Source: Verrucomicrobiaceae bacterium (GTDB lineage Bacteria > Verrucomicrobiota > Verrucomicrobiia > Verrucomicrobiales > Verrucomicrobiaceae). Taken from it: 64,000 nt of DNA. Positions 25,408 to 34,427 of this stretch are shown piece after piece (position 1 is the stretch's first letter; every line of letters starts with the position of its first letter). Position numbers and translations under genes: made by a program. Where the stretch lies: NCBI GenBank assembly GCA_019694165.1, contig JAIBCL010000007.1, positions 248,001 through 312,000 of the forward strand, read 5' to 3'. Below the pieces are notes generated by a model. That model did not search any database. It saw only the letters and a program-made list of their open reading frames with translations, and was not told the DNA's origin.

Positions 25408-26796
25408 CTACTTCACCAAGATGAGATAGGTCGCGGCGCGGACACGGGCGATCAGATCGCTCTCACCATTGGCGGAGGGAGGAGCGCTGCCGGTGGCGGC
25501 GGCTTGGGCGTCGGCGGCGGTTTTGAGGAATGTGTCGAGCACTTTGCTTTTGATGGCGTAGCTCACGCTGTCGGCTCTGAGGCTGCTGTTGAGCTTGGCG
25601 GCGATCACGCCGGTGACAGCGCCGCTTTTCAGATCGACGAGCGCACCGCCGGAGTTGCCGGGGCCGACCGGGACAGAGGTCTGGTAGGTGTCTTCGTCGT
25701 CGCGGATGCCGGTGAGGCTGCTGATGCGGCCATCGGTGAACTTGGGCTCGACGCCCTGCACGGTGGCATTGGGAAAGCCGATGGTGAAGACGTTGCCGCC
25801 CATCTGCATGGGCGCGGGGTCGATGCTCAGCCACGCCGCCGGACGAGCGGAAATTTTGATGAGGGCGAGATCGGCGCGCGTGTCGCTGTTCATTACCTTG
25901 GCGGAGACCACCTTGCCATCGGCACCGCGCACATCGACCTGGGGTTCATCTCCGACGACGTGGGCGTTGGTGACGATCCAGCCATCGGCGGAGATGCAAA
26001 AGCCGGTGCCGTTGCCTGAGTAATTGCCGCCTTGCATGAAGTCCGGCGTTTTGCCACGTTCGCGCTCAGGCTCCTCGCCGAAGAGCACGGCGACAATCGG
26101 AGCGGAGGAGCGCCCGCCGAGCCAGTTGCGCAGGACGATGTTGGCCTGGGTGTGGAAGGCGATGCGCTCCTTCCAAAACTGGCGCAAGTCTTTCGGATCG
26201 TTGTTCGTGTCCGCGTCGCGGGTCAGTTTCTCGTGCTCGGCATCGATGGCCTCGATCATGCCGACGAGTTCACGGGCGACTTTTTGATCCCCATCACAAA
26301 GATAGGTGGCAAAGAATTTGCGCCATTCTTCCTGGCTCTTTTTCACACGGCCCTGGGCTTCGGTCTGTTCTTTTTCGCGCTGTGCTTTCGCGGCTTGTTC
26401 TCGCTGCACCACTTCCGCAGGGAGCGCATTTTGCTGCTGCTCGGCTTTGCTGGAGAGGAAGCTGATGAGCCAGATCGCGCCGACGATGAGGGCGACACCA
26501 CCGCCGAGCATCGCGACGATGGCCACCTTGGCCTTGGCTTCTTCTTTTTGCGTGTCCGCCTTGGGCGCTTTGCGTGGCGGGGCATGAGGGCGCTGCTGCG
26601 GCGGGCGCTGGCCGGGAGCCGGGCGCTGGGCTTGCAGCGGGGCCGCCGAGTGTGGCTGCGCCACCGGCAGGGCTGGGGCGCTGGCACCAAGAACAAAAAC
26701 CTGCTGGCACGCGGCACACTGTACCTGCCCGCCGGTCAGACGCGCATCCGCGCTCATGAGTTGCTGGCAGTAGGGACAGTTGAACTGGACATTCAT
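25408..26796 (-). CDS. Membrane-anchored trypsin-like serine protease with N-terminal zinc ribbon
   Basis: 462 aa. The N-terminus is a small zinc ribbon (C7, C10, C27, C30: CPYC...CAAC), then a Pro/Gln-rich linker, one membrane helix at roughly 89-115, a charged helical region of about 130 residues, and a trypsin-like (S1C/HtrA-type) domain with the complete triad: His in VTNAHVV, Asp in TRADLALI, Ser in GPGNSGGAL. By topology the zinc ribbon is cytoplasmic and the protease extracytoplasmic. There is no PDZ domain. The zinc-ribbon plus protease design is seen in planctomycete and verrucomicrobial proteins, but its role is unknown. Coding-like sequence continues past the stop in a shifted frame, so the C-terminus may be truncated. 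Confidence 0.9.
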   Translation of the reverse strand: MNVQFNCPYCQQLMSADARLTGGQVQCAACQQVFVLGASAPALPVAQPHSAAPLQAQRPAPGQRPPQQRPHAPPRKAPKADTQKEEAKAKVAIVAMLGGGVALIVGAIWLISFLSSKAEQQQNALPAEVVQREQAAKAQREKEQTEAQGRVKKSQEEWRKFFATYLCDGDQKVARELVGMIEAIDAEHEKLTRDADTNNDPKDLRQFWKERIAFHTQANIVLRNWLGGRSSAPIVAVLFGEEPERERGKTPDFMQGGNYSGNGTGFCISADGWIVTNAHVVGDEPQVDVRGADGKVVSAKVMNSDTRADLALIKISARPAAWLSIDPAPMQMGGNVFTIGFPNATVQGVEPKFTDGRISSLTGIRDDEDTYQTSVPVGPGNSGGALVDLKSGAVTGVIAAKLNSSLRADSVSYAIKSKVLDTFLKTAADAQAAATGSAPPSANGESDLIARVRAATYLILVK

Positions 26797-26868
26797 GGCG
26801 GTGACTCCGCCGTGAAGTAGCGCGCCGGTGCGCGGGCGACAAGGTTGAATTTCGCCGCGTGAGAGGCG

Positions 26869-27142
26869 CTAATCCGCGACCGGGGAGAAGATCATGGCGT
26901 GCCGGCCATGCAACGCCTTCGCGCCGCTGAGCAGGGCGAGACAGCCGATCACATGGGTGAGCGGCACATTGCTCAGAGAGAATGTATTGCGCCTGGTGGC
27001 CGGCTCGGGCTGCTCCCTGATGAAATTCGGCATCACTTTGCCGGTGCCGGTGCTTTTTGGCCAGGAAAGCGAGGCCCTGGGTGGTCTCCCTGAGCGTGAC
27101 CTTGGCGTCAACGGGAAGCCGCAGCCGGACACGCGGCAGCAC
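26869..27142 (-). pseudogene. Frameshifted remnant of a secretin/STN-like short domain protein
   Basis: Two minus-strand frames join into one protein-like stretch of about 90 residues if a base is dropped at a run of five A (T-run at 27054-27058 on the plus strand): RLRLPVDAKVTLRETTQ...FLAK, then GTGKVMPNF and SLSNVPLTHVIGCLALLSG...MIFSPVAD, ending at the TAG at 26869-26871. The N-V-P-L-T...L...L-S-G...I-x-P pattern is that of the short secretin/TonB N-terminal type domain often found in verrucomicrobial secreted proteins. A stop precedes the GTG at 27142, so the 5' part is missing. It is best read as a decayed fragment; a sequencing slip in the homopolymer would not restore the lost N-terminus. 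Confidence 0.55.
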
Positions 27143-27226
27143 CTATCACGCGAGAAGACCGGCTGACGAGAGGTCTCCGAAGGCTGCCGTTCCATCAAAT
27201 CTGCCGTGGAACCCGGTTCAACGAGA

Positions 27227-28894
27227 TCATTGGATCCAGGCGCCACTGACACAGCCGTGATGTGCCTGCGTGACGGTGGCGCAAAAGTCGGCGAGGTATC
27301 CGCGGGAGGGGCGTGAGGCAGTGACGACTGGTTCGCGATTTGCGAGATCGGCATACGCGGTGATCTCGCCTCGCAGCAAATCGAACGCGATTTCATCACC
27401 ATCACGCACGAGGCCGATGGGTCCGCCGACGACCGCCTCCGGCGCGCAATGCACACCCACGGCACCGCTGGACACGCCGGAGACGCGTGTGTCGGCGATG
27501 AGCGCGACCTTGCCGTAAAGCTCCGGAACGGCGAGCGCGGCGCTGGCGACGTGAAGCTCGGGCATGCCCGCCGCGACGGGTCCGCATCCGCGCACGACGA
27601 CGATGTGGCCGGGCTTGATGCGCCCTTCGGCTGCGGCGTCATGCACGCCCTTCGAGTTCTCGAAGCAAATGGCCTTTCCGCGGAAATGCGGCTGCTCCAT
27701 CGACGAAACTTTGAAGACGATGCCGTCGGGCGCGAGATTGCCGAAGCAGATTTGGATGTCGGCGAACGGTTTGAAGGGCGCATCGAGAGGCGCGATGAGT
27801 TCGTTCGGGAATGGCACGCCGGCCACGCCGGACAGATTCTCGCCGAGCGCTTTGCCGGTGACGGTGAGGCACGAGCCATCGAGCAGGCCGGCTTTGAGCA
27901 GATGGGCGAGCAGCATGGTGGTGCCTCCGAGCCGGTGGAGATCGACCATCGTGCCTTTGCCTCGCGGGGCGAAATTGCACAGCACCGGCGTCCGGCGGCA
28001 GATGGCCTGCACGTCCCGCAATGTGAAATCGACTCCCGCTTCGCGCGCGACGGCGAGGATGTGAAGCACGCCGTTCGTGGAGCCGCCGATGGATGCGATG
28101 GCCGTCATCGCATTCGTAAGCGACGCCTTTGTGATGATGTCGCGTGGCCGGATGTTTTTCTCCAGCAGCACACGCACAGCTGCGCCGACGCGCCGGCATT
28201 CCTCGCGTTTGCCCGATTCGATGGCCGGCATCGACGAGGTGTCCGGCAAACTGAGGCCGAGCGCCTCGAGCGCGATGCCCCAGGTGTTGAACGACGCCGC
28301 GATGCCGCAACCGCCGGGACCGGGACACGCGGTGCTGATGATCTGCTCCGACTCTTCCATCGTCATCGTGCCCTGGCTCGCACGCGCGGCGGCGTCATAG
28401 ACATCGAGGATGGTGGTCGGTTTCCCTTTGTGGCAGCCGGGCATGATGCTGCCGCCGTTCACGATGAGGCCGGGAAAGTTCAGCCGCGCGAGCGCCATCG
28501 CGAAGCCGGGGCCGTTCTTGTCGCAATGATGCAGGCCGATGAGCGCATCGTAGCAGTGCGCGCTGCACACCATCTCCGCACCATTGGCGATGAGATTGCG
28601 CGAGGGCAGCGAGGCGTTTCCGCCTTCGTGGCCCTGCGTGATGTTGTCGCTCACGCCCGTAACGCCGAAGGGCAGGCCGATCAGCCCTGCTTCCTTGCAG
28701 CCCTCCTGAATCAGCTTCGCCAGCTCGTGCGCGTGGACGTTGCAGAGATTTCCGTCGAGCAAAGGTGTGCCGATGCCGACTTGCGCCTTGTCGAAGTCCG
28801 GTTCCCTAAAACCAAGGCCCCAGTAAAAAGCCGTGACGCCGCGCTGCCAGCCGTGGGTAAGCTGCTTCGAATTCCAGTTCAGTTGATCGGACAT
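27227..28894 (-). CDS. ilvD: Dihydroxy-acid dehydratase
   Basis: Fe-S dehydratase that makes the 2-keto acid precursors of valine, isoleucine and leucine. 555 aa from the ATG at 28894 (MSDQLNWNSKQLTHG); upstream Met codons to 28942 are less likely. Cluster and substrate motifs: GNLCNVHAHELAK, HHCDKNGPGFAM, ACPGPGGCGIAASFN, then SIGGSTNGVLHI and near the C-terminus DTRVSGVSSGAVGVH and HCAPEA. The third Cys motif differs from the common GACGGMYTANTM, so a related sugar-acid dehydratase is possible, though IlvD is the better fit. Single gene; 56 bp separate it from the divergent yicC. Confidence 0.87.
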   Translation of the reverse strand: MSDQLNWNSKQLTHGWQRGVTAFYWGLGFREPDFDKAQVGIGTPLLDGNLCNVHAHELAKLIQEGCKEAGLIGLPFGVTGVSDNITQGHEGGNASLPSRNLIANGAEMVCSAHCYDALIGLHHCDKNGPGFAMALARLNFPGLIVNGGSIMPGCHKGKPTTILDVYDAAARASQGTMTMEESEQIISTACPGPGGCGIAASFNTWGIALEALGLSLPDTSSMPAIESGKREECRRVGAAVRVLLEKNIRPRDIITKASLTNAMTAIASIGGSTNGVLHILAVAREAGVDFTLRDVQAICRRTPVLCNFAPRGKGTMVDLHRLGGTTMLLAHLLKAGLLDGSCLTVTGKALGENLSGVAGVPFPNELIAPLDAPFKPFADIQICFGNLAPDGIVFKVSSMEQPHFRGKAICFENSKGVHDAAAEGRIKPGHIVVVRGCGPVAAGMPELHVASAALAVPELYGKVALIADTRVSGVSSGAVGVHCAPEAVVGGPIGLVRDGDEIAFDLLRGEITAYADLANREPVVTASRPSRGYLADFCATVTQAHHGCVSGAWIQ

Positions 28895-28950
28895 GCGGCG
28901 ATCATAGAAAATCGTGGCATCAAGGCAACCGCTGTCCATCATCGGCGGCC

Positions 28951-29826
28951 ATGAGAAGCATGACAGGATTTGGCCGGGGCGAGTCGCAGGGTGATGGAGT
29001 CACCTGGCTCGTGGAGTGCAGCTCGGTGAATCGCAAGGCGCTCGAGGTCGTGGTGAATCTGCCGCGCGAACTGGCCGAGCTGGAGAACACGGTGCGGAAC
29101 AAGCTGAGCGCCGCTCTTTCCCGGGGCCGCGTGAACGTCACGATCAAGACGGACACCGCTGCCGGCGGCGAGGCCGTGCTGAAAATCGATGAGCATCTCG
29201 CATCCCAGTACCTCAAGGCGCTGCGGGGAATGTCGGAGAAGTTCGGCCTCAGCGCCGCGCCGACGGCGGCGGACATCACGCGGTGGCCCGGCGTGTTCGA
29301 GCTGCACGAGGCGGAGGCAGAGGCGGCAAGCGCGTGGCCTTTGATCGAGAAAGCGCTCGACGCCGCCCTCACGCAGCTCATCGCGATGCGCGAGACCGAG
29401 GGCGCACATCTGAAGGACGACATTGAGAGCCGGCTGCGCATTCTCGGCGATCTGCTCGATGCCATCGCACGCATCGCACCCCAGGTCACCGGACAGCACC
29501 GCAAACTCCTGCGCCAGCGCCTGGAAGACGCCGGCTTGCCGCTGCCGCTGGATGACGAGCGGCTGGTGAAGGAGATCGCGCTTTTCGCGGACCGCTGTGA
29601 CGTGTCCGAAGAACTCACCCGCGCGACGAGCCACTTGAAGCAATTTGGCGCCTATCTCGCCGCGAAAGAGCCGATGGGCCGCAGCATGGACTTTCTCACC
29701 CAGGAGCTGGCGCGCGAGTTCAACACCATCGGCTCGAAGGCTAACAACGCCGAGATCGCCCACCTCGTGGTCGCCGCGAAAACGGAGATTGAGAAGATTC
29801 GTGAACAGGTGCAGAACGTCGAATGA
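28951..29826 (+). CDS. yicC: YicC family endoribonuclease
   Basis: 291 aa with the YicC N-terminal domain (MRSMTGFGRGES, then SVNRKALEVVVNLP) and the DUF1732 C-terminal domain (GRSMDFLTQELAREFNTIGSKANN), both complete. Members of this family act as endoribonucleases on structured RNA and sRNA in E. coli. The start at 28951 gives the exact family N-terminus. Its stop shares ATGA with the start of gmk, an order found in many bacteria, so the two form an operon. Confidence 0.94.
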   Translation: MRSMTGFGRGESQGDGVTWLVECSSVNRKALEVVVNLPRELAELENTVRNKLSAALSRGRVNVTIKTDTAAGGEAVLKIDEHLASQYLKALRGMSEKFGLSAAPTAADITRWPGVFELHEAEAEAASAWPLIEKALDAALTQLIAMRETEGAHLKDDIESRLRILGDLLDAIARIAPQVTGQHRKLLRQRLEDAGLPLPLDDERLVKEIALFADRCDVSEELTRATSHLKQFGAYLAAKEPMGRSMDFLTQELAREFNTIGSKANNAEIAHLVVAAKTEIEKIREQVQNVE

Positions 29827-30428
29827 ACGTGCCGCAAAACCGCCTGGGTCTTCTCATTGTCGTCTCCGGTCCGTCCGGTTCCGGCAAGACCACGCTCTGC
29901 CGGAAGGCCGCCGATGCAGGCGAGGCGATCTTTTCCGTGTCATGCACCACGCGCGCGCCGCGTGCGGGCGAGGTGCACGGCAGGGATTACTTCTTTGTCA
30001 GCGAGCCCGAGTTTCAGGACAAAATCAAAGCCGGCGAGCTTTTCGAGTACGCCCATGTGCATGGCCGCTGGTACGGCACGCTCAAGAGCTTCGTGATCGA
30101 CAACCTCAAGCGGGGCGTGGACGTCTTCCTCGACATCGACGTGCAAGGCGCCGCCCAGGTGCGTGCGCACGATGACGAACTTCTCAGGCGCTGCCACCTC
30201 GACATCTTCATCCTGCCACCGAGCGTCGAGGAACTCCGCAATCGCCTCGCCGGTCGCGGCACCGAAGACGCCGCCGCATTTGAACTGCGCATGACCAACG
30301 CCATCGCCGAGATGGAGCACTGGCCGGAGTATGACTACGCGCTGGTGAGCAGCACGCGCGAGGAGGATGAGCGCCGCTTCCGTGCGATTCTGACGGCGGA
30401 ACGGATGCGGAGCGGCCTGTGGCGCTGA
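29823..30428 (+). CDS. gmk: Guanylate kinase
   Basis: Phosphorylates GMP to GDP with ATP in the cytoplasm. 201 aa, family length. P-loop GPSGSGKTT at residues 16-24, the GMP-binding region SCTTRAPRAGEVHGRDYFFV, then VFLDIDVQGAAQV and IFILPPSVEELRNRL with RGTED. Translationally coupled to yicC by ATGA. It converges on rnr with about 50 bp between; no clear terminator seen. Confidence 0.97.
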   Translation: MNVPQNRLGLLIVVSGPSGSGKTTLCRKAADAGEAIFSVSCTTRAPRAGEVHGRDYFFVSEPEFQDKIKAGELFEYAHVHGRWYGTLKSFVIDNLKRGVDVFLDIDVQGAAQVRAHDDELLRRCHLDIFILPPSVEELRNRLAGRGTEDAAAFELRMTNAIAEMEHWPEYDYALVSSTREEDERRFRAILTAERMRSGLWR

Positions 30429-30479
30429 AGCTGCGCGGCAAAGTGGTGCGACGCTTCGGGCGCGGGTACGCGGAGGCGA

Positions 30480-32654
30480 TCAACGGCGAGTCTGGCGGTT
30501 TTTCGATTTGCCGCGCGAACGGGATGCGGGCTTTGCGCTGCGGGGTGCCTCTGCCAAAGTGAAGTCCACCTGCTTCTTGTAGCTGTCCACCTTGTGGATG
30601 TGGACGGTGAGACGGTCGCCAAGCCTGATCACGCGCTGCGAGCGACGGCCGTGGAGTTGATTGCGTGCGGGATCGAAGGTGAAAAAGTCATCTTTGATCG
30701 CGGAGAGCGGCACGAGGCCGCTGAGGCCGATGTCGGGCACATCGACGAAGAAGCCGAAGTTTCGCACGTCGGTGACGAGCGCCGCATACGGATGCGGCTT
30801 CTTCGCGGAGAGCTGCGCGTTGAGAAAGGCGTAGAGCTTCACTTCCTTGCTGTCGCGCTCGGCGTCGGAGGAGTTCCGCTCGGTGGTGGAGATGTGATCG
30901 GCGATCTGGCGTGCCTCGCCGTGCTGCATGTGCGTTTTGTCAAACAGCGCGCGGTGCACCACGAGGTCCGCGTAGCGGCGGATTGGCGAGGTGAAGTGCG
31001 TGTACTTCTTTTTCGCGAGACCATAGTGCCCGAGCGGCTCGACGGCGTAGCGTGCACGCATGAGCGACTTGAGGAAGCCGATCTTCAGTGCCGCACCGAT
31101 TGGAATGGCGCCCAGCTTTGCAAGCAGGCGCTGCACCTCGGGCCGGTGGCTGAGATTTCCGCAAGGCACGCGATGGCTGAGCACTTCGTCCCGGTATTCG
31201 ACGAGGCGCTTCTCCTTCGGCGGCTCGTGAATGCGATATACGGCGGGCCGGTCCGTCTGCATGAGACGCGCGGCGACGGCCTCGTTCGCCAGCAGCATGA
31301 ATTCCTCGATGAGCTGGTGTGACACGTCGTTCTCGATGCGCTCGATGCGCAGCACGCGGCCGCGTTCGTCGAGGCGGATTTTGTTCTCGGGGAAGTCGAG
31401 GTCGAGCGATCCGTTCTTGAAGCGCAGATGACGGATGCGCTGCGCCATCTCGTGCGCATGATGCAGCATGCGCTCGATCTCGCCTTCAGCCTCGCGCTGC
31501 AGCACGGCGAATGCCTCGCGGTAAGTGAAGCGGCGCTTTGAGCGGATGACGGCGGAATAGAACTTCGTGCCCAGCACGCGACCATCGTGCGCGAGGAGGA
31601 ATTCCACGCACTTCGTCAGGCGGTCGATGTCGGGCTTCAGCGAGCAAAGCTCGTTGCTCAGCGCCTCCGGCAGCATCGGGATCACGCGATCTACGAGATA
31701 GGTCGAGTTGCCACGCTTCAGAGCCTCGACATCGAGCGGGCTGCCGGGTCGCACGTAGTGCGACACATCGGCGATGTGCACCCACAACCGCCACTGGTCG
31801 CGGCCCTCGCGCTTGATGCAGATGGCATCATCGAAGTCCTTCGCATCGTCCGGATCGATGGTGACCACATGGTGCGCGCGGCAATCGACACGGCCCGCGC
31901 ACTCATCGGCGGCTGGTTGATTGTCGGGGCGCGACTTCGCGATCGTGTTCGCCTCCTGCAACACAGACTTTGGAAAATGCAGCGGCAGGTCGTAATGCCG
32001 CAGCACGGAGAGCATATCGACGCCTTCAGCGTCCGGCGCGCCGAGCACCTCGATCACCTCGCCCTCGGGCGGCGTCTCCTTCGACTCCCATTGCAAAATC
32101 TCGACCACAACCTTGTCGCCAATGTTTGCCTTGCGGCCCACGTCGCGCGGCTCGGACACCATGATGACGGAGGGCAGCCGCGGATCGTCCGGCGTGACAT
32201 GGAGCAACTGCCGCGTGCGCTGAAGCGTGCCGACGAACTGTGAGCGCTTCCGCTCGAGAATGCGCACGACGTGGCCGGCGGTCAGTTCCGGCTCCGGCTT
32301 GCGCAGACCGCGCGCACGCACGTCGCGGCGCACCAGGACGCGATCGCCGTGCATCGCGGTCGCCGTGTGGCGCTCTTCGATCACGATCTCGCCGATGCCC
32401 GCTTCGTCGGGCTGCACAAACCCCTTGCCGCCGCGCGTGATCTGGATCACGCCGGGCACGAGGTCGGCCTCGCGCGACTGGATGTAGCGGTTGCCCTTCG
32501 TGCGCAGGATTTCGCCGCGCTTCACGAGTCCGGCCAGCGCGTGCTGGAGTTCTTGTTGTTGGTTCGGCCGCAAGCCGAGACATTTCAGCAGCTCCGGGAC
32601 ATTCGACGGCGTGTAATCAGCCCGCCCGAGGAGCTTGAGGATTTTTGATTCCAT
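30480..32654 (-). CDS. rnr: Ribonuclease R (RNB-type 3'-5' exoribonuclease)
   Basis: Degrades structured RNA from the 3' end. 724 aa. An N-terminal helix-turn-helix like part is followed by cold-shock domains (GKGFVQPDEAGIGEIVI), the RNB catalytic domain with Asp-rich metal site DPDDAKDFDDA at about 266-276 and YLVDRVIPMLPEALSN, then FTSPIRRYADLVVHRALF, an S1 domain near 620-700 and a basic tail (SRGKSKNRQTRR). The start at 32654 (MESKILKLL) fits. Divergent from the NIPSNAP gene. Confidence 0.95.
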   Translation of the reverse strand: MESKILKLLGRADYTPSNVPELLKCLGLRPNQQQELQHALAGLVKRGEILRTKGNRYIQSREADLVPGVIQITRGGKGFVQPDEAGIGEIVIEERHTATAMHGDRVLVRRDVRARGLRKPEPELTAGHVVRILERKRSQFVGTLQRTRQLLHVTPDDPRLPSVIMVSEPRDVGRKANIGDKVVVEILQWESKETPPEGEVIEVLGAPDAEGVDMLSVLRHYDLPLHFPKSVLQEANTIAKSRPDNQPAADECAGRVDCRAHHVVTIDPDDAKDFDDAICIKREGRDQWRLWVHIADVSHYVRPGSPLDVEALKRGNSTYLVDRVIPMLPEALSNELCSLKPDIDRLTKCVEFLLAHDGRVLGTKFYSAVIRSKRRFTYREAFAVLQREAEGEIERMLHHAHEMAQRIRHLRFKNGSLDLDFPENKIRLDERGRVLRIERIENDVSHQLIEEFMLLANEAVAARLMQTDRPAVYRIHEPPKEKRLVEYRDEVLSHRVPCGNLSHRPEVQRLLAKLGAIPIGAALKIGFLKSLMRARYAVEPLGHYGLAKKKYTHFTSPIRRYADLVVHRALFDKTHMQHGEARQIADHISTTERNSSDAERDSKEVKLYAFLNAQLSAKKPHPYAALVTDVRNFGFFVDVPDIGLSGLVPLSAIKDDFFTFDPARNQLHGRRSQRVIRLGDRLTVHIHKVDSYKKQVDFTLAEAPRSAKPASRSRGKSKNRQTRR

Positions 32655-32763
32655 AACACGCCCATCATGGCACAGAAGCAGCCATTGTTCGCCTCCAGTC
32701 TCAGCAAATCCGACAAATCAAGCGACCGGCCGGCGTTTGGTGAAGCACCAACCCACCCACATC

Positions 32764-33543
32764 ATGACCCGCCGCTTCTTCACCTGCTGTTTCTCGTTTG
32801 CGCTCGCGCTCGCCTTCGCCGCCGCGTCGTTTGCTGCTGACTCGCGCGTCTTCGAACTGCGCATTTACACGACGAACGAAGGCAAACTGCCCGATCTGCT
32901 GAAGCGCTTCCGCGAGCACACATGCACGATTTTTGAAAGGCACGGCATGGAGAACCTCGGCTACTGGGTGCCGGTCGAAGAAGCCGACGGCGCGAACAAC
33001 AAGCTCATCTACATCATCGCGCACAAGAGCCGTGACGCGGCGAAGGCATCGTGGGCCGCGTTCGGCGCAGATCCGGAGTGGAAGGAAGTGGCGAAGGCGA
33101 GCGAGGCGAACGGCAAAATCCTCGCCCAGAAGCCGGAGTCCATCTTCATGACCGCGACGAATTACTCGAACGCGATCAAGACGGGTGCGGGCGACAAGGA
33201 GCGCGTCTTTGAACTGCGCACCTACACGACAAACGAAGGCAAGCTCGACGCGCTGCACGCGCGCTTTCGCGATCACACGATGGCGCTCTTTACCAAGCAC
33301 GGCATGACGCACATCGGCTACTGGACGCCGACTGACGCGGACAAGGGTGCGGGCAGCAAACTCATCTACATCCTTGCGCATCCGAGCAAGGAAGCCGGCC
33401 TCGCCGCCTTCGACGCCTTCCGCAAAGACCCCGACTGGATCGCCGCCAAGGCCGAGTCCGAAAAGGATGGTCCCCTCACCATCAAGGACGGCGGTGTGAA
33501 GAGCTTGTACATGAAGGCGGTGGACTTTTCGCCGATCAAGTGA
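32764..33543 (+). CDS. Secreted NIPSNAP-family protein with two tandem domains
   Basis: 259 aa from the ATG at 32764. A signal peptide (RRFFTCCFSFALALAFAAASFA, cleavage near residue 24) is followed by two NIPSNAP (dimeric alpha-beta barrel) domains: the first starts VFELRIYTTNEGKLPDL, the second repeats it as VFELRTYTTNEGKLDAL; each has the HGMxxxGYW motif. Two such domains in one exported chain could form the ferredoxin-like barrel alone. The biochemical function of bacterial NIPSNAP proteins is not established. Single gene. Confidence 0.92.
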   Translation: MTRRFFTCCFSFALALAFAAASFAADSRVFELRIYTTNEGKLPDLLKRFREHTCTIFERHGMENLGYWVPVEEADGANNKLIYIIAHKSRDAAKASWAAFGADPEWKEVAKASEANGKILAQKPESIFMTATNYSNAIKTGAGDKERVFELRTYTTNEGKLDALHARFRDHTMALFTKHGMTHIGYWTPTDADKGAGSKLIYILAHPSKEAGLAAFDAFRKDPDWIAAKAESEKDGPLTIKDGGVKSLYMKAVDFSPIK

Positions 33544-33662
33544 GGCTGGCATCGAAGTCCCGTTGGACCGGCGTTTGCCTGACCACTCCAGTCCATCAAT
33601 CGTCGATTGACACCGATGACCTGGGCTTCCTGCAGCGGCTGCTCGCGCGCCGCACATTACAC

Positions 33663-34280
33663 TCACTGTTGCGGTTTTGCCGTCGCCTTGTAGCGAAAGA
33701 GGTCTCGCTGCTTTGCCGGGTCGAGAGTGACGGCACGATAGGTGTGCGCTGAGGTTTTTGTCACAGTTGTATCAGGCCGGCTTGTCCAATTGCGCAAATC
33801 ATCCGATGACTCAGCGGTGATTCTCACCGGCTGATTGCTCACGACAGCCACGTCGGCCTTAAAGTCAGAGGGGGTCCTTTCGATTGCTGACGCCTTTGCC
33901 GAAACCGACGCAAACAAATCGGCCGTGTTGGAGATGAGGCCGATTACGGCGATGGAGGGCGCACCTGAAGCGACCTCCAGTTTCACCCCGGGTCCAAAAT
34001 GTGGTCGATTGTTTGGCCCTTGCCCTTGGACGTCATTGTTGCCGAGAGAAAAGGCGGTTGAGTAGTTGATATACTCGTCGGCACCGACCCCGGGCATGAA
34101 AATGCGAAGGAAGGCGTTCCCGCCACCTTGCACGGTGACTGCGGCGTCAATAATCAACGTCTTGTCGGCAGGGACGGTGTATGACGTGCCAGCACGAATG
34201 AGCATGTTAAAGGGCTGGACGTCTGCGAAGGCATCCAAGGACCACGATGACACGATGATGAGGAAAGTGAGTATTTTCAT
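33663..34280 (-). CDS. Secreted hypothetical protein
   Basis: 205 aa from the ATG at 34280, which starts a signal peptide (MKILTFLIIVSSWSLDAFA). The mature part is beta-rich with a hydrophobic repeat-like section (IIDAAVTVQGGGNAFLRIF) and a C-terminal DDLRNWTS segment followed by YRAVTLDPAKQRDLFRYKA, which resembles the short module often found at the ends of verrucomicrobial exported proteins. Base composition looks lower in GC than its neighbours, which may indicate recent arrival. Function unknown. Confidence 0.78.
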   Translation of the reverse strand: MKILTFLIIVSSWSLDAFADVQPFNMLIRAGTSYTVPADKTLIIDAAVTVQGGGNAFLRIFMPGVGADEYINYSTAFSLGNNDVQGQGPNNRPHFGPGVKLEVASGAPSIAVIGLISNTADLFASVSAKASAIERTPSDFKADVAVVSNQPVRITAESSDDLRNWTSRPDTTVTKTSAHTYRAVTLDPAKQRDLFRYKATAKPQQ

Positions 34281-34427
34281 AGGCTTGGTTTGTTGCAACG
34301 TGCCGGAGCTAGCCGTCCTTTGAAATGACATCCTCCGTATCCAGTCGCCACTTGCCCGGGGCAAGAGGTCGATGGCTCCACCCCGTTTGCCCAATTGCAA
34401 GACGTGGGGCGGGTCGTATGCGCAGCC

